Positions 10,703 through 21,812 of a stretch of 64,000 bases of DNA are shown here, one piece after another. The notes below the pieces were generated by a model. That model was not told where the DNA came from, made no database searches, and saw only the letters and a list, made by a program, of their open reading frames with translations. How positions within the stretch are numbered: position 1 is the first letter of the stretch; every line of letters begins with the position of its first letter. This DNA is from Tethya wilhelma (taxonomy: Eukaryota > Porifera > Demospongiae > Tethyida > Tethyidae): assembly GCA_964030475.1 (NCBI GenBank), contig CAXIPT010000001.1, positions 21,108,868-21,172,867 on the forward strand, written 5' to 3'. Both the position numbers and the translations under genes were made by a program.

Positions 10703-11847
10703 CGGAATTTTCTCTCAGCATTGGCTTCCAGTCATGACCATGCAGGACGGCACCCATGCTGTGCTAGCCTCCAATAGGCATTGCCATTATAGGTATTGCC
10801 ACCATACACTTCTGAAATAATATGGTCTCTCATAGGCATTTAGCTACATCAGCTGAAATTAACATAAACCAAACCAATGCATGAGTGGTGTAAATTGAAC
10901 CTTCCTAGAAGTGACTCATTGGATCCATCAGTAAAGTACAGTTCAACCCCACGAGGATTTATGTCACTTAGTTGCAAGTTGGAGCGAGTTATAGCTAGTG
11001 CACAAGTTGCACCAGAACAACACTGACACACTAATGGATGTCAAACTTAATTGTGTCGCTTTCAGTGGAAGCAACAGAATTATCAAATGAATCAATTGCT
11101 TCCTCATGCAAATAGTGCTGAATCAGCAGGTCAGGAAAGTCGAAACATTTGAATATTCACTCTGTGTATTGCACTGCCACATTAGTATGATGTGTAATTA
11201 GCTGTTATTATAAACGTTACACAAGTGCAACTAAGAGAGGCTTTAGGATTCCTGGTCTAGGTTATGTCTGATTATTGTGCAGCTTAGGAACTTTCTGATA
11301 CAGTTCCATTAATAAGAATTTCAGTTTGCACCATTGCTATCCTAACTTGCATTCCAATTCCCTATACACTTCTGATACAATTATCAATTCGTCCTCATTG
11401 CATTTTGTTAATTTTAAAATTACAGCCTGAAGGACAAGTGTGCTCATTAGCCAAAAAGCAGTAGCATAGGCCCTCCCTCCCAAATGGCAATAAGCAAAGT
11501 GGAGGCCTTAGGCTAGTTCATGAGGATAAATAGTAGTATACTAGCAGTAGAAAATTTTTATTTCAACCGGATAGTTATATCTAGCTAACTGAACTTACAC
11601 TTTTCAGTTCTTTCACATTCATGGCCTTCCCCCAATACCCAATGATTGAAAACAGAATCCCTGCAAACATCAGAAACTCTGGGAAGCTAAGCTGTAAACA
11701 GGAAGCCACTTGCAGGAGAGACGTGGAAGGGTCTACCTGAGCCATGCCCATCCTTCCAGCTGGCTTGCCAATATAAATCTTGCTGTTGAAGTTAGAATAA
11801 AAATTAAGTGATTTGGGCTCTAAATTTTCTGCTAGTGGTATATATGG

Positions 11848-11915
11848 TAGCCTCGTACCCAGGCCACCACCTCTTTTTAGTGTTTCATGCTAAAAATTGG
11901 GAGGGCCTGGTACAT
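11848..11915. mobile_element. Foldback element, copy 4
   Basis: Starts TAGCCTCGTACCCAGGCC, ends GGGAGGGCCTGGTAC; the inner stem has largely decayed. Confidence 0.5.
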
Positions 11916-13404
11916 ACCCTAATGTGAAGTACGTCAGATCCACGTCATATTTAATTGCATGCGGGCGTGTTGCATGCGCTATGCATGGGTTCGACATTGC
12001 GCCTATGCAGATAATCTGGCAAGATGGCTGTTTTTCCAGTATCAGGCAAAAAAGTTGGGACAAGACTTGAAAATTCACATAAAAACAACAAAGAATTTGT
12101 GTGTAACTTAAGAAAGAAACAAAATGAAACTACACTGTATTTGAATTCCATTGAACCCATCTTGGACCTGGAAAAGCTTGGGCCGTTTAAGTTACCTGAA
12201 AAATAAGCCTAAAATACAGACTTAGATTGCTATAGTAAATTGTACCTTCCTAGAAGTGACTTATGGGATTCACCGGTGAAGTATAGTTCAACCCCATGAG
12301 GATTTACGTCACTTATGCTGTGAGTTGGAACAAGTCTATAGCTATAGCTATAAAATACGCAATGGGAAAGGTTTGGCAATGCATGAGGCTAGTAGTAGAC
12401 CCTACCAATCCAATAAGCAAAGCAAAAGTCTTGGGCTATAGTAGTTGATGAGGCTGAATAATTAGTAGTATAGTTGTAGTAGAAATTTCTGATTTCAACC
12501 GAATGGTTATATCTACAGTTATAACCAAAACACTGTCCAGTTCTTTCACTTCATGGCTTTCCCCCAATACCCACTGATTAAAAACAGAGCTCTGCAAACA
12601 CCAGGAAATGTGGGAAGCAAAGCTGCAACAGGAAGCCACTTTCATGAAGTAACTTCTCAATTAAGATCCATTGAGTGGCAAACCAACTGGAATCATGAGT
12701 ATGGTTGATGGATGTCATAATTAATCAAGGTTCTTCCATGGAAGAAATAGAATTCTCAAATGAATCAGTTGCTTCCTCATGCAAATAGTGCTGAATCAGC
12801 AGGCCAGGGAAGTGGGAACATTTGAATATTCACTCTGTGTATTGCACTGCCACATTAATACAATACTACTAATAATGATCCCTTTTAATTACTAATTATC
12901 ATTTAATATTCCTATCAAAGCTGCCTCTAACAAATCAGTAGCATCCAGAACTAGGTCTAAAACTCCTTATCTTCACCCAGTTATAGGCATATTAATGTTT
13001 TACTTATGGCTGGAGGTTAACTCCTCCTGACCTTCAGTGCAGAACTCTAGATTGTATTTCTAATTCTAACTCTTTTATGAGCAAACTATACCCAATTCTG
13101 TGTTCTGTACTATAAAGCAATAATTATAATAATAATAATTAGCTGTAAAAGTCCGTTACAAGTGCAACTAAAACTGGCCTCAGGATTTCCAGTCATGTGT
13201 CTGATAATTATGCAGCTTAGACCGGAATTCTCAGTTTGCACCATTGCTATCCTAAATTGCATTCCAATTCCCTATACACTTCTGGGAAAGAGTTATCAAT
13301 TGGCAAGTGAATTGATATTAAGTTTACTTTATTGCATTTTGCTAATTTTAAAATTACAGTCTGGAGGACAAGTGTGTTCATTAGCCAAAAGGCAGTAGTA
13401 GGTA

Positions 13405-13485
13405 TAGCTTCGTACCCAGGCCTTCCCCACAAAATATGCACGAGGAATATAAAATACTCATTGAGGAAAGCCTGGGAACAAGGCT
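13405..13485. mobile_element. Foldback element, copy 5
   Basis: TAGCTTCGTACCCAGGC at the left and GCCTGGGAACAAGGCTA at the right; inner arms CCTTCC / GGAAAG. Confidence 0.6.
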
Positions 13486-14191
13486 AGTAGTAGCTATAGG
13501 TCCTACCATCCCAATATAACTAAAGTGGAAGGCCTCGGGCTAGTTTATGAAGCTAAATAGTAGTAGTAGAAAATTCTGATTTCAACAAGATGGTTATATC
13601 TAGTTAACAGAAAAACACTGTCCAGTTCTTTCACATTCATGGCTTTCCCCCAACACTCACTGATTGAAAACAGAGCCCTGCAAACACCAGGAAATCTGGG
13701 AAGCAAAGCTGCAACAGAAAGCTACTTTCAAAAGAGACATGGGAGGGTCAAAAATTTTGAAATCGGTTAGATAATAATAGTGAATGTGGGCTAAATAATA
13801 AAGTGCCCCTAATAACCCAAGTCTATAGTATATTACTATTTAGCCTCATGAATAACCAGCTATAGTTTTATCTATAGCTAACAGAAAAACACTGTCCAAT
13901 TCTTCCACATTCATGGCTTTCCCCCAATACCCACTGATTGAACACAGAAGTCCAGCAAAACAACAGGAAATCTGGGAAGCCAAGCTGCAACAGGAAGCTA
14001 CTATCAGAAGAGAGGTGGGAGGGTCTAGCTGAGCTATGCCCATCATTCCAGCTGGATTACCACTATGGATCTCAATCGCTATTGAAGTAAATTCAGTGAT
14101 TCAGGCTCTAAACTCCATAGTTTTTAGAGTAGATTTGCTGTTCTTCAGATACAGAGTGAACACACACACAGAAAAAACAACTATTATAACC

Positions 14192-14262
14192 CTCGGCGCG
14201 TTTCACACACTAAGGGTTGACTATGACCGGCGCGTTTCACACACTAAGGGTTGACTATGACC
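14192..14262. repeat. Perfect 34-base tandem duplication
   Basis: Two head-to-tail copies of a unit beginning CGGCGCGTTTCACACAC and containing AAGGGTTGACTATGAC. No change between copies, so it is recent. Confidence 0.8.
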
Positions 14263-14335
14263 GAATGGCTAGATTATACTTAATATTCATGTTTGGAAAA
14301 AAGTAAAGGGGAGTGGTGGAAGAGTTGATTCATTA

Positions 14336-14490
14336 CAGTGTTTCCCCCAAAGAGGGGTAGGGGGGCACTCCTCCCTCCTTTCAACTACTCCCTCCCCATA
14401 CAAATACATATAAAACTACTAATTTTCAGAGAATTTTTAAGCACTTCCCCCCCACCCCCCCTCTTTACTTTTGTCCTGGGGGAAACATTG
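14336..14490. mobile_element. Hairpin element with GTTTCCCCC ends
   Basis: GTTTCCCCCAAAGAGGGG at the left is complementary to CCCCTCTTT..GGGGGAAAC at the right, with C-rich inner arms. No coding capacity. Confidence 0.45.
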
Positions 14491-14772
14491 CATTACATCC
14501 ATGATCATGAATGCATGAGAGTGCTTAAATAAATAATCAAATTCCAGGAGGGGACCAGCTTGGCATAGCAGATGTAAAATTAATCAATATGACGTGCATT
14601 GTTGAAGGTGAGATTAAAACACATAAAATAATCGGAGAGAGTGAATGCATGAGTCTGACCAGCTATAGAATGACAAACGGTCAGTATGAATAATACATAG
14701 TGCATGGCTTAAAATTTCAGGTTATAAGTATCTACCATCCGCTATGCAATTGCAAATGCTTGATCATCAGTA

Positions 14773-15369
14773 CTATTGTGAAAGATAAGACACAAGCCTC
14801 TCTTTGACACTTTGAGATTGTTTCAAAATATCCCAATTGTCACAAACTTGCTGTAGGTCCTCTGATGTACAGGAGATGGGAAATAATGCTATTCTACCAT
14901 TATGGACATCTCTCCATGTCTCTTCCATCCATGAGCAAGACTCTTGGAGATTTGCAATTGCAATGGCCATCAGTGTTGCTACAAGTCCTGAATCTGCACA
15001 TGCGGAATTGATTTGGACATCAAAATCAGAGTTAGCTATCGTTGAGTGGATACGAAAGCTTTTGCAACAAAGGTCGAGAGAGGTTATAAACTGCTCAGTA
15101 TTGTGAGACCATTCTTGGTTGAATGCTGTAACTGGTACACTTAAGTTGTTAGCCAGTGATTTTACAGTCTCATCAATGAACTGTGTAATACTTTCACTCA
15201 GATTCCTGCTTAACACTTGTTCATCTTGAAGTGATTCTCTTTTCACAACAGTATTGTCAGTTTGAGCAAGAATATGAAGTGGAACAGCATGTCCAATAGT
15301 GGCAACTAAACAGACAATCACAGCTGCCACTAGAGCACACCATCTGATAGTGTTGTTGATTTGAACCAT
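14773..15369 (-). CDS. Small secreted cysteine-containing protein, copy 3 of 3 (divergent)
   Basis: 198 residues, single exon. Signal peptide and VVKRES site as in the other copies, followed by a five-residue deletion (IPLQSDYDE region). It lacks two cysteines present in copies 1 and 2: SGCITQ is SESITQ and DVCSDR is DVHNGR. It has an extra Cys next to an existing one (LDLCCKSF). It also loses the NET sequon (DET). The simultaneous loss suggests those two residues pair in copies 1 and 2. The reading frame is intact and the promoter TATA is kept, so the gene is probably functional but altered. Family not recognised. Confidence 0.8.
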   Translation of the reverse strand: MVQINNTIRWCALVAAVIVCLVATIGHAVPLHILAQTDNTVVKRESLQDEQVLSRNLSESITQFIDETVKSLANNLSVPVTAFNQEWSHNTEQFITSLDLCCKSFRIHSTIANSDFDVQINSACADSGLVATLMAIAIANLQESCSWMEETWRDVHNGRIALFPISCTSEDLQQVCDNWDILKQSQSVKERLVSYLSQ

Positions 15370-15477
15370 GATGAAGTACTATAGGTATAGGTAAACTTGT
15401 TGGTTGAGTAATATGGAGCTGAGTGAAGTTGGGTTGGTTGATGTTGAAAATCTGCTGCTGCAGACACTAACTTCAGT

Positions 15478-15488
15478 GATATTTATAC
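15478..15488 (-). promoter_or_regulatory. TATA box of secreted-family copy 3
   Basis: GTATAAATATC on the minus strand, about 110 bases upstream of the ATG at 15369. Confidence 0.55.
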
Positions 15489-15499
15489 AGATTTTTCTC

Positions 15500-16520
15500 T
15501 CAGCACTATTCTAGTCATGACCATCATGATAGGTCAGCAACCATGCCGTGCAAGCCTCACATAGGCATTGCACTTATAGGTACTGCCACCAAAGAGTTCA
15601 CGAAAATATGGTCTCTTATAGGCATTTAGCTAGTCTGCTGAAATGAGCAAAAACCACCCACTGACAGTCCCATGCATGAGTGATATAAATTAATCCTTAA
15701 GGTTCCTACAAGTGCTGTGACATAATCCCATGAGAATTTACATCACTTATCCACTTACACTTATGCCATGAGTTGGAGTGAGTCTATATAGTGCACAAGT
15801 TGCACCAGAACATACAACAAGTTTGAATATTCACTCTGGGCACCCAAAATACACTGTGCAATAATAATATTTATCAACTGTATAATCAGTCAACAAGTTT
15901 TGACAGTATTAAAATGTATAAGAAATAATTTACTTTCTGTTGTAGTGCATGACCATATCACACAGTGTTATTGCATACCACCTCAGGGCATTGTGGGCAG
16001 TGTAGTAACCACGGAACTTGGCGCATGCATACAGCATTTGATAAATCAATTATCCAACATTTATGGGGAAATCCCACTCATTGTTAACGAGGCACAACTT
16101 ATGGTCATGTCTGATAATATCATGGAGCTTACTAATAGCAACTTACTGTGTAAGGAATTGGAGTGCACTTTGGTACAGCATGCAATGGTGCAAACTGAGA
16201 ATTCATGTGATAGCATATTAATGGAGCTGTGTTGTCTAGTTGTCTTACCACTAAAGATGAATTTTAACACTAGTCCATTCTTGCCAATAGTTTTGATTAA
16301 CATTATAGTGACGAGTTATTGATAGCACAAAGGACATTGTGTTATGCATCTCCTTACTCAGGACTGCATAACAATAATAAATTGTACACAACAACAAAAA
16401 AAACAGTTTTAACAACAAGCCAACTATGAATTCTCACTGACACCTCCTTAGGCAAAAGCACATCAATCTGATTCCAACACAAAAACTACAGCAAGAGTGA
16501 AGAAAAAAACTGATGCTCCC
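15500..16520. other. Upstream part of duplicated unit, no gene
   Basis: No gene seen. It parallels 5000-6000 and 10700-11400, including the AAATGTATA..GAAATAATTTACTTTCTG block. A 140-codon open frame at 15900-16322 has no recognisable feature and I do not accept it as a gene. Confidence 0.4.
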
Positions 16521-16904
16521 ACAGGAGTACCATACCAATACTGACACCTATATGTACAATTACTACTCAAAGGAGTAACAGCAACTCTACGATTGCACAC
16601 ACATGCAGTGCTGGTTCCTGGGTCTCCACATGAAAATCAGTAGGCTAAGCTTCCATCTCCACTACAAGGTTGACACTGGTCTGCTTGAGCAGGATTAACA
16701 GTTCGATTAGATGAGTCTTCACTGACAGCACTGCATATTCCTTGACCAGTGTAGCAACAATTTGCTATGTCTTTAGCAATCAGATCACCCTTTTGATAGT
16801 CATGGGATGGATCACAGTTCTCATTGCTCGGTGGAATACTCCTTCCGCTAACTACCACAGCAAAGGCCAAGGACCAGAATAGGCAATGCCTTCAAGAAAG
16901 CCAT
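16521..16904 (-). pseudogene. Cysteine-rich membrane protein, broken copy
   Basis: Same family as 18968. The MAFLKALP start is at 16904, but one extra base in the signal peptide (GGTCCTTGGCC instead of GGCCTTGGCC) shifts the frame. The cysteine-rich part then runs open until a small insertion near 16640 gives a stop after CSGDGS. The CRCQYWP end survives near 16540. No TM segment remains. Two independent lesions make this a pseudogene. Confidence 0.75.
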
Positions 16905-16909
16905 TGATT

Positions 16910-17830
16910 TAGAAATTTCACTTCAAACTTACGAAAGGATTAATTATAACACAAAGGGATGGTAACCAGAAGAATATCACATGATTATAATTGTAGATAA
17001 CAAAAAAATTTGTGGTATGTACAACTTGCTACCATACAAGCTTTCTTGTCTCAATTACAGCAGAGTTAGACCTCGTTTTGGTATAACTATGCTTTCTTTT
17101 AGCAGTCTTCGTTAATTATGCAGCACAACTTGAGCAACTGCTCAGTTAGTCCAATGCCAACATGCATACATCTAGTAAGTGTTTATGGTTTGCATCTTGA
17201 CTCTATAGCTGCTCATTTTGATAGAGTGAAATTTAGTTTGAGAGTACTGAGAATTGTTTCCATAACAATATTAAGATACAACTTTCATAGTGCAGTAACT
17301 AATGATATTCATTGAAAAATAGTACAACCCAATTGAACAACGGCCCTGGAATGAGTATAAGGAATTTAGAGATGAGAAAGATAACCTCACAAGGCATTTG
17401 CAACATCATATGATTTCATCAATTAGTGAGCATTTATTTATAATTGTAATGGCAACTTAAGAAATATAAATCGTGAGACTGTCGAGGGAAAAGGGGCATT
17501 CAATAATAGAAAACGGGCTGGCCAGTTCAGCATAGAAGGTGTACATGGGAATTATATTTCCTTGCTCAATTAGCTTGAAAAAGCTCAAAGCAACATTAAT
17601 GTGACTTGCATTATCATACAATACCAATAATTCAACAAACTCTACAGACAGTTTCAGCAATGATCGAGATAGCTGAAAGTGATGAATTGTTTCAGAAGGC
17701 AGTGGCTTAAAAATCAAAAGAAACTGGTTTGTTAGAGCTAGCAGTAATATTACATCATGGGATTGATAATGCAATAGTTATGGTTATTGCTTCCACTTTT
17801 TCTGGAGCAATTAATCAAAATTATCAAAAT
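16910..17830. other. Intergenic, no gene
   Basis: Flanking sequence shared with about 6930-7060 (GTACAACTTGCTAC, GGCCCTGGAATGAGTAT). I see no gene; small open frames here lack family features. Confidence 0.4.
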
Positions 17831-17834
17831 AACC

Positions 17835-18368
17835 ATTACTCCATAAGGAGGACCATCGTCATCATCATCATCATCGGGATCATAAGGACCACGATTGAGG
17901 GATCGTAATCAAACTTGACTTCTTTAGAAGATATACTCTCTTTATTATCAGGGGCAGTAGAAGTCATATGTTCAGCAGCAGCAGTTTCCACTTGATACAC
18001 TACGACAGGTAGAGTGGGCCAATACTGACACCTACAACTGTTGCTAAATGCAACTCTATGATTGCACACACAGCAAGTGTTGGTTCCTGGGTCTCCACGT
18101 GAAAATCGGTAGCTTCCATCTCCACTACAAGGTGGACACTGCATGGTCTCCCTGAGCAGGATTAACACTTTGATCAGATGAGTCTTCATTGACAGCACTG
18201 CATGTTCCTTGACCAGTGTAGCAACAATCTGCTGTCTGTAGCAATCAGATCCCCTTTCTGACAGTTGTGGAGTGGATCACAATTCTCATTCCTGGGTAGA
18301 ACACTCTTTCCACTAACAATCACAGCAATGGCCAAGGCCAGAACAAGGAATGCCTTCAAGAAAGCCAT
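17835..18368 (-). pseudogene. Cysteine-rich membrane protein, frameshifted copy
   Basis: Start MAFLKAFLVLALA at 18368, signal peptide and NENCDPLHNCQKGDLIA intact. A 2-base deletion at the IADCCYTG site (near 18230) then shifts the frame. Frame returns for CSGDGSYRFS..CRCQYWPTLPVVVYQV, with another disruption at the NPAQGDQC site. A (CAT)n run at about 17858-17875, which encodes the Asp tract in the intact gene, is read out of frame as Met. No TM is reachable. Pseudogene. Confidence 0.8.
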
Positions 18369-18369
18369 T

Positions 18370-18965
18370 GTTGAGTAAATGAATGAGGTATAGGACACAA
18401 CAAATTTATACCTACCATCACGCAGACCGTTCACAAAATGAAAGTTTGGATAATGGATCCAGAGTGTACAGATATTCTGGGAATAAAACTGTACAACTTT
18501 TAGATAAATGTGACCTTGTGAAGAGCATAGTATAACTAATGATATTCATTGAACAGAGTACAAATGAACTTGACCTGGCCTTGAGTGGTCTAGATGAAAC
18601 ATAACGATAACAAGCAAGAGAACGAAACTGTCTACTATTAAAATAATGATGAACTTCATCGAGTTAACACAAATATTCCACTCATAGAAAGTACCTATAA
18701 CATTCTCCAGTCTATAGGATTTTAGAAATGGACTGCACCATTATAGAGCATTAACAATAAATTATGAACAATACTCTGTACACTTATTTTTTTAAACAAG
18801 ATTTACTACAAAAAGTTTGAAAGAAACGTTAACTCTAAACTAAAATCATTACAAACAAGTGTATACACCGGAACATATGCCTAATATAAATCTAGGGGTG
18901 TGCATCTATTGCAACAGACTATATGTATGTAGCTCAAAAAACAATCCAGCTATAATGACTTATAT
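18370..18965. other. Intergenic, no gene
   Basis: Spacer between family members; it includes an ACTAATGATATTCATTGAAC block that recurs near 17310, 19780, 21590 and 29100. No coding feature seen. Confidence 0.4.
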
Positions 18966-18967
18966 TT

Positions 18968-19555
18968 TCATCTACAACGTAGGTAACAGCACAGACAAAT
19001 GCAACAACATTTGATCAAAATTACTAAAATGAATAAAAAAATTGCTAGTCCAATAGGAAGACTATAATCATCATCATCATCATCATCATCATCAGGATCG
19101 TAAGGGTCAGGATCAAACTTTACTTCCTCAGAATCTTTTTCTTCAGAGGTAGTTGCAGTCACATGTTTAGCATGAGTAGCTCCCACTTGGTAAACTACTA
19201 CAGTAGGCCAGTACTGACACCTGCAACTGTTACTCAAAGTAACCCTGTCATCACACACACAGCGAGTGCTGGTTCCTGGGTCTCCACATGAAAATCGGTA
19301 GCTTCCATCTCCACTACAAGGTTGACACTGGTCTCCCTGAGCAGGATTAACAGTTCGATCAGATGAGTCTTCGTTGACAGCACTGCATGTTCCTTGACCA
19401 GTGTAGCAACAATCTGCTATGTCTTTAGCAATCAGATCACCCTTTTGACAGTTGTGGAGTGGATCACAGTTCTCATTGCTAGGTAGAATACTCCTTCCAC
19501 TAACTACCACAGCAAAAGCCAAGGCCAGAACAGGCAATGCCTTCAAGAAAGCCAT
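18968..19555 (-). CDS. Cysteine-rich type I membrane protein
   Basis: About 195 residues from MAFLKALPVLALAF, the start shared by all family members. A longer upstream ATG (19606) overlaps the TATA box and is rejected. Signal peptide to about residue 20; then a compact ectodomain with the pattern C-C-CC-C-C-C-C-C-C-C-C (ENCDP, NCQKG, ADCCYTG, TCSAV, QCQPC, FSCGD, RCVC, NSCRC, ending in QYWP). An acidic juxtamembrane stretch (KFDPDPYDP then nine Asp) is encoded by a GAT/CAT repeat. One TM helix (LPIGLAIFLFILVILI) ends in a cysteine-rich tail (KCCCICLCCYLRC), likely palmitoylated. I do not recognise the ectodomain fold. A receptor or surface-recognition role is inferred only from topology and tandem amplification. 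Confidence 0.85.
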   Translation of the reverse strand: MAFLKALPVLALAFAVVVSGRSILPSNENCDPLHNCQKGDLIAKDIADCCYTGQGTCSAVNEDSSDRTVNPAQGDQCQPCSGDGSYRFSCGDPGTSTRCVCDDRVTLSNSCRCQYWPTVVVYQVGATHAKHVTATTSEEKDSEEVKFDPDPYDPDDDDDDDDDYSLPIGLAIFLFILVILIKCCCICLCCYLRCR

Positions 19556-19592
19556 TGATGAACAAAATGAACAATTCAAATAAAGGGGCCCA

Positions 19593-19602
19593 GTATATAA
19601 AT
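19593..19602 (-). promoter_or_regulatory. TATA box of cysteine-rich gene
   Basis: TTTATATAC on the minus strand about 40-50 bases upstream of the chosen ATG at 19555. It decides against the upstream ATG. Confidence 0.5.
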
Positions 19603-19609
19603 CCACCCA

Positions 19610-20800
19610 CTGCAGGACAATTAATAATTATCGGTACCTGCACTCAACCCTGTTTGTTGTGAAGCCAAGTTAAAGCATGGACAATGGAGAATACAGATAA
19701 TGGCTATACAAGTTCAAGATGAAGATAACATGGTGTGCATGTGAACATGCATGCATGGGACAACTAATGACATTCATTGAACCAAAGCAATTGACTTGGT
19801 CTTGAGTGGTACACATGTACAGATGAGAGAGATAAATGTAATTATGTAATAAACCAACTATTAGAGCACAACTGCCTACAAATGTGATATTGCACAATGA
19901 TAACAACATAAACATAAGCCCACTATACCTAGAGACAACCTTCCACACTGTGGTCCAGGAAAATGTGTAACTGGGACTCGCATGTACTGTTATCAGTCAT
20001 ATACTGACACAGTTCTAATGAGAAATTGTATACAAAGGTCTGAGTTAGAGCACATTGTCTTATTCTCTACTCTAAATTTCTCATTCTCTGTACTAGATAT
20101 ACTACTTTTGAGTCCACAGAACAAGTTATAAAGGCCAGTATGGCAAAATCAGGAACAGATGAAATGCTGAAATGCATACAAAGGTTACTGTAGTTTTTAC
20201 ATACTCTTTACTTTAACATACACACACTCGTATTGAGCAGATAACACGGAAGTTAAATTTTCGCAGTTTTAATTTTCGTATATTCAAAATTTGCACCATA
20301 CGAAATTTCCTCAATGTCAACAAATACGATGAACTAACACAAAATTCATTCACAGAGACATTAAAATACAGTAGACAATGTGCAAATACAAAACAAGCTG
20401 TGCATGCTGGCTAAGTAGTCTGTACACATTTTCAAGCACACATATATATACTATATTTTTTCTAGTACTATAATAACTTACATGGAAAACAATACAATAT
20501 TTAAACTAACCTATACAAACAACACAAATACCGTAAATCCCGAAATTTTCGTGTTAAAAATTTTTCATGTTAAATAGCATCACCACGTTACGCAGCCCCA
20601 CCCATTATTTTGCAATTTCCGTACGTTTAATTTTTGTAGTCGGCAGCGACTACGAAAATTTAGCAGCTACAAAATTTTCATGATTTACGGTATACCACTA
20701 TCACAAATATATTTAGTCTGGAACACATACCAAAAACTGATTAATGTCCACACTGATAAGTATTAATAGCTCAGCCAAATACAAACTAACAGCAACACAG
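19610..20800. other. Intergenic, with MITE
   Basis: No gene seen. It contains TTTTCGT-type repeat remnants at about 20240-20330 and the intact MITE at 20529-20692. Confidence 0.45.
20529..20692. mobile_element. MITE with TACCGTAAATC inverted ends
   Basis: Left end TACCGTAAATCCCGAAATTT and right end (reverse complement) TACCGTAAATCATGAAAATT form a TIR of about 25 bases. The interior carries TTTTTCATG, GCAGCCCCACCCATT and TAGTCGGCAGCGACTACG. Non-coding, 164 bases. Confidence 0.7.
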
Positions 20801-20802
20801 CA

Positions 20803-21384
20803 TTAACATTTTTTTTTAATGCAAAACAGCAGGAATGCACATCCAGCATGAATTAATACACCAGCAATGGAAGCAATTGATACCCCAATAGGAACACTAT
20901 AATGTATTGGAGTTGGAGTTGGAATGGTAAAGTCATCTTCATTGGACAACGTAGCAGTCTCTCGTTCCTCAGAAATAGAAATAGTTTCTACCTTATAAGC
21001 TACATTAGCTGGTGGTACAGTAGGCCAGTACTGACACCTGCAACTATTACTTGAAGGACTACTAGCAACTCTGCCATCACACACACAGCGAGTGTTGGTT
21101 CCTGGGTCTCCACATGAAAATCGGTAGCTTCCAACTGCACTACAAGGTTGACACTGGTCTTCCTGAGCAGGACTAACGGTTCGATCAGATGAGTCTTCAT
21201 CACTGATAGTGTTGCATGTTCCTTGACCTGTATAGCAACAATCTGCTATGTCTTCTGCAATCAGATCACCTTTTTGACAGCTTTGGAGTGGATCACAGTT
21301 CTCATTGTTGGGTAGAACATTCTCTCCATTATTAATCACAACAAAGGTCAAGGCCAAAACAAGCAGTGTCTTCAAGAAAGCCAT
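20803..21384 (-). CDS. Cysteine-rich type I membrane protein
   Basis: 193 residues, single exon. Start MAFLKTLLVLALTFVV with signal peptide, then the family ectodomain (ENCDPLQSCQKGDLIAEDIADCC up to CRCQYWPTVPP) with all cysteines conserved. The juxtamembrane region is Thr/Pro-rich (TIPTPTPIHYS) instead of poly-Asp. TM helix VPIGVSIASIAGVLIHAGCAFLLF, short basic tail CIKKKC. The stalk and tail have changed while the ectodomain is kept, as in the neighbours. Function unknown. Confidence 0.85.
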   Translation of the reverse strand: MAFLKTLLVLALTFVVINNGENVLPNNENCDPLQSCQKGDLIAEDIADCCYTGQGTCNTISDEDSSDRTVSPAQEDQCQPCSAVGSYRFSCGDPGTNTRCVCDGRVASSPSSNSCRCQYWPTVPPANVAYKVETISISEERETATLSNEDDFTIPTPTPIHYSVPIGVSIASIAGVLIHAGCAFLLFCIKKKC

Positions 21385-21812
21385 TTATGAATAAAAAGAG
21401 CAATTCAGTACTTCAGATAAACCGGCAACATGCACATACCAAATTTGTATGTGCACGCACCGGCATGCTTTTTCATGGATTGAAAGTTTGGATATTGGGA
21501 GAGTACAGATAATCTAAGAATGTAACTGTACAACTTTTTGGTAGACAAAGATAACCATGTGTGCATGTGAATATCATGCACGGCAAACATCTAATAATAT
21601 TCATTGAACATCCATAGAGTTGGTAGCAAAGGAATTGGAACCTAGAAACCACCTTCCATACACTGTGGTCCGGGAAAACATAGAACAAGGACTCCACATT
21701 CGGAACATTTGCATTAATAATTATACTATAGCTCTGTGTATTGCGTTTTTGCTGATAGCTATGTAGAATAATATCCATATATGTGGTCAGCTGTTATTAC
21801 AAGCCCATGTAT

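Larger units (their letters stand above)
10720..14770. repeat. Gene-free stretch of degenerate tandem blocks
   Basis: No intact gene. It contains a copy of the bZIP-site block near 10905 and a degraded one near 12250, and four of the five copies of a roughly 300-base block (about 11440-11790, 12400-12690, 13380-13750, 13840-14060). Each block has a minus-strand reading frame around GYWGKAMNV..ELDSV, broken differently in each. I see no complete gene, so these may be relics of an exon or of a transposon. Confidence 0.5.

Noticed and set aside
15900..16322. 140-codon plus-strand frame
   Set aside because: No domain or signal; the parallel regions near 5600 and 11200 do not keep it.
18968..19606. 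Longer start for the cysteine-rich gene
   Set aside because: The upstream ATG overlaps the TATA box and precedes the signal peptide; MAFLK is the start shared by the family.
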